A stretch of 6,623 nt of DNA from Clostridiales bacterium (lineage in GTDB: Bacteria; Bacillota_E; Sulfobacillia; Sulfobacillales; JAIMBI01), in the NCBI GenBank assembly GCA_027318915.1, contig DAHVOH010000126.1, positions 1-6,623 of the forward strand, written 5' to 3'. Positions 4,994-6,623 of this stretch are shown here, piece after piece; positions within the stretch are counted from its first letter, which is position 1; each line of letters opens with the position of its first letter. The translations under genes were made by a program, and so were the position numbers. The notes under the pieces were generated by a model, which saw only the letters and a list, made by a program, of their open reading frames with translations, did not search any database and was not told where the DNA came from.

Positions 4994-6019
4994 GTGGCGG
5001 AGACTCCGGAAGCTCTGGACGACGAGCGTGTGCTGGCGGAAGTGGACCGGGCGGAGAGCCTGGAGGAACTGGAGCAGGTGCGGGTGGCGTGGCTCGGCAA
5101 GCGGGGCCGCCTGACCGAGGCCCTGCGCGGTCTCGGCGCCCTGGAGCCTTCACGGCGGCGGATGGAGGGGCAACGACTGAACCAGCTGCGAAAGGCCTTG
5201 GAGGCGCGGATCGACGAGCGCACGCGGGCGTTGAATGCGGCGCGGCTGGCCGAGCGCCTGGCGGGTGAACGTCTCGACCTGTCGCTGCCGGGTCGGGAGC
5301 CGGAGTGGGGCCGGCTCCATCCCGTGACCCAAGTGCGGCGACACCTGGAGCAGATAATGGTGCGGATGGGCTTCGCCGTCGTGGAGGGCCCCGAAGTGGA
5401 GAGCGAATGGTACAACTTTGAAGCCCTGAACATGCCGGCCGATCACCCGGCGCGGGAGATGCACGATACGTTTTATCTGTCCGCCCCCTATGTGCTGCGC
5501 ACCCACACCTCGCCGGTGCAGATTCGATCCATGCTGGCCGCCCGGGGTCAGCCGCCGGTGCGCATCGCCACCACCGGCGCCACCTTCCGCCGGGATGACG
5601 ACGCGACGCACCTGCCCCAGTTTGTGCAGATGGAAGGGCTGTTGGTGGACGTAGGCGTCAGCCTGGGGGACATGAAGGGCGTCGTGTCGGCGCTCCTGCG
5701 CGAATTGTTCGGCGGCGGCGCCAAGACCCGGCTCCGGCCAAGCTTTTTCCCGTTCACCGAGCCGTCGGCGGAGGTCGACATGACCTGCGTGCTCTGCGCC
5801 GGTGCGGGCTGCCGCCTGTGCAAGTACACCGGATGGATTGAAGTGCTGGGAGCCGGCATGGTCCATCCCAAGGTGCTGGCGGCGGGGGGATTTGACCCCG
5901 AGCGGGTGAGCGGGTTCGCGTTTGGCTGGGGCGTCGAACGGGTCGCCATGCTGCGCTACGGCATCGACGACATCCGGCTCTTGTATCAAAACGACCTGCG
6001 CTATTTATCCCGGTTTTAG
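4994..6019 (+). CDS. pheS: Phenylalanyl-tRNA synthetase alpha subunit
   Basis: PheS is the catalytic chain of the (alpha-beta)2 class IIc enzyme that charges tRNA-Phe in the cytoplasm. The 341 residues match the family length. Residues 1-90 form the N-terminal coiled coil that contacts tRNA. The catalytic core follows: HPVTQVRRHLEQIM (109-122), FNFEAL-like YNFEALNMPADHPAREMHDTFY (140-161), motif 2 with ATFRRDDDATH (196-206) and QMEGLLVD (212-219), and motif 3 GFAFGWGVERVAML (307-320, R316). Four cysteines (C265, C268, C273, C276) form the CxxC...CxxC loop also seen in Bacillus-type PheS. The end, YGIDDIRLLYQNDLRYL, is typical. The start is GTG at 4994, 5 bases after GGGAGG (4983-4988); no in-frame ATG is nearby. 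It is followed by pheT after 78 bases, and both depend on the T-box upstream. Confidence 0.97.
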   Translation: MAETPEALDDERVLAEVDRAESLEELEQVRVAWLGKRGRLTEALRGLGALEPSRRRMEGQRLNQLRKALEARIDERTRALNAARLAERLAGERLDLSLPGREPEWGRLHPVTQVRRHLEQIMVRMGFAVVEGPEVESEWYNFEALNMPADHPAREMHDTFYLSAPYVLRTHTSPVQIRSMLAARGQPPVRIATTGATFRRDDDATHLPQFVQMEGLLVDVGVSLGDMKGVVSALLRELFGGGAKTRLRPSFFPFTEPSAEVDMTCVLCAGAGCRLCKYTGWIEVLGAGMVHPKVLAAGGFDPERVSGFAFGWGVERVAMLRYGIDDIRLLYQNDLRYLSRF

Positions 6020-6034
6020 CGGCAAACGGGCCGG

Positions 6035-6057
6035 GCGGCGCGGTGGAACCTCGCCGC
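6035..6057 (+). other. Hairpin in the pheS-pheT gap
   Basis: GCGGCG (6035-6040) pairs with CGCCGC (6052-6057) and, after one C-T mismatch, GGT (6042-6044) with ACC (6048-6050). No T tract follows, so it is not an intrinsic terminator. It may protect the pheST message from exonucleases or tune the ratio of the two chains. No function is shown. Confidence 0.5.
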
Positions 6058-6097
6058 GGGGATGAACGGACGGACATGTGCCTGAAGGAGCGACGTC

Positions 6098-6623
6098 ATG
6101 CGAATTGTGCGCAGCTGGCTCAAGGAATGGGTGCGCGACCTGCCGCCGACCGAAGAGCTGATCGGACTGTGGCCGGCGCTGGGATACGAGGTGGCCGTGT
6201 CCGAGGCCTACGCCCCGGGGCTGGAGCCGGTGGTGCTGGGACGGATTGTGAGCCGCGAGCCCATCGCATCCAGCGACCATCTGGCGCGGGTCGAGGTGGA
6301 GGCCGGAAGCCGGTCGGCCGTCGTGGTGACCGGCGCCGCCAACGGCTTTCCGGGCGACCTGGTGTGGTGGGCGCCGCCCGGCACCGTGCTGCCCACGGGT
6401 CAGCGCCTGGAGCGCGAAGTGCTGCGGGGAACGGCGTCGGAGGGCATGCTGTGTTCGGCGGAAGAGCTGGGCTTCCGGCCCGGTGCCGAGGACCTCTGGA
6501 TCTGGAGGGGAGACGGGAAGCCCGGGGACCGGTGGGTCGAGGTCATGGGCCGGGACTGGGTCTACGACCTGGAAGTGACGCCGAATCTGGCTCAGTTTGC
6601 GCAATCGGTGCGGGGGGTGGCCC
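6098..6623 (+). CDS. pheT: Phenylalanyl-tRNA synthetase beta subunit, 5' part
   Basis: PheT is the large chain of phenylalanyl-tRNA synthetase. It holds the editing site and tRNA-binding domains and pairs with PheS. Only the first 175 codons are present; the frame is open at the window edge. MRIVRSWLKEWVRDLPP (1-17) is the usual start. Residues about 42-150 are the OB-fold tRNA-binding domain, seen in VVLGRIVSREPIASSDHL (45-62), VVTGAANGFPGDLV (76-89), GTVLPTGQRL (95-104) and LRGTASEGMLCSAEELGF (109-126). LEVTPN (158-163) begins the next domain. After it the usual RxDxLS-type stretch reads LAQFAQS (164-170). The ATG at 6098 has GAAGGAG (6084-6090) at 7 bases. It is transcribed with pheS. Confidence 0.96.
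   Translation, partial: MRIVRSWLKEWVRDLPPTEELIGLWPALGYEVAVSEAYAPGLEPVVLGRIVSREPIASSDHLARVEVEAGSRSAVVVTGAANGFPGDLVWWAPPGTVLPTGQRLEREVLRGTASEGMLCSAEELGFRPGAEDLWIWRGDGKPGDRWVEVMGRDWVYDLEVTPNLAQFAQSVRGVA

Noticed and set aside
3115..5433. Open reading frame of 772 codons on the minus strand
   Set aside because: It lies antisense to infC, rpmI, rplT, the methyltransferase, the T-box leader and pheS, all certain. Its product is low-complexity Arg/Ser/Pro/His-rich and matches no family; it is a by-product of high GC at third codon positions.
5150..6604. Minus-strand frames opposite pheS (5150-5989) and pheT (6005-6604)
   Set aside because: Both are antisense to genes with full family motifs and show no domain of their own.

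Overview
This window is a core translation-gene neighbourhood from a GC-rich, probably endospore-forming member of the Bacillota. Four things point that way. Two tRNA-sensing T-box leaders control aminoacyl-tRNA synthetase genes. There is an infC-rpmI-rplT operon with its own leader attenuator. A small gene carries the Spo0E-family signature. A SpoU-type RNA methyltransferase gene lies directly upstream of pheS-pheT, as ysgA does in Bacillus subtilis. The GC richness suggests a lineage such as Alicyclobacillaceae/Kyrpidia or Sulfobacillus rather than Bacillus itself, but the genus cannot be fixed from this sequence.

Layout. Positions 1-78 hold no gene I can recognise. A promoter (79-107) starts a T-box leader (about 114-339, attenuator terminator 311-339) that precedes thrS (396-2294, threonyl-tRNA synthetase). 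Convergent with thrS is a 61-residue Spo0E-like gene on the minus strand (2338-2523). Between its start and infC lie two overlapping inverted repeats (2589-2626), the infC promoter (2633-2661) and a hairpin-rich leader ending in a strong terminator (2754-2776). infC (2825-3337) appears to start at the rare codon ATC. It is followed by rpmI (3340-3537), rplT (3577-3930) and a TrmH/SpoU-family RNA 2'-O-ribose methyltransferase whose GTG start directly abuts the rplT stop (3931-4719). A second promoter and T-box leader (about 4743-4964) precede pheS (4994-6019, phenylalanyl-tRNA synthetase alpha chain). pheT (beta chain) starts at 6098 and runs off the window end.

How it works together. Every gene except the Spo0E-like one serves translation: two synthetases charge tRNA-Thr and tRNA-Phe, IF3 controls initiation, L35 and L20 build the 50S subunit, and the methyltransferase probably modifies rRNA. 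Each plus-strand unit has a leader that could sense its own product or substrate. The thrS and pheS T-boxes carry specifiers ACC (Thr) and TTC (Phe) in the same structural register, and T-box TGGA and TGGT elements that fit different tRNA discriminator bases. The infC leader has the architecture of the Bacillus L20-controlled attenuator, and the ATC start of infC adds a probable translational feedback by IF3. I found no mobile element, CRISPR array, rRNA or tRNA gene. The interest lies in stacked regulatory RNA rather than in an unknown protein system.
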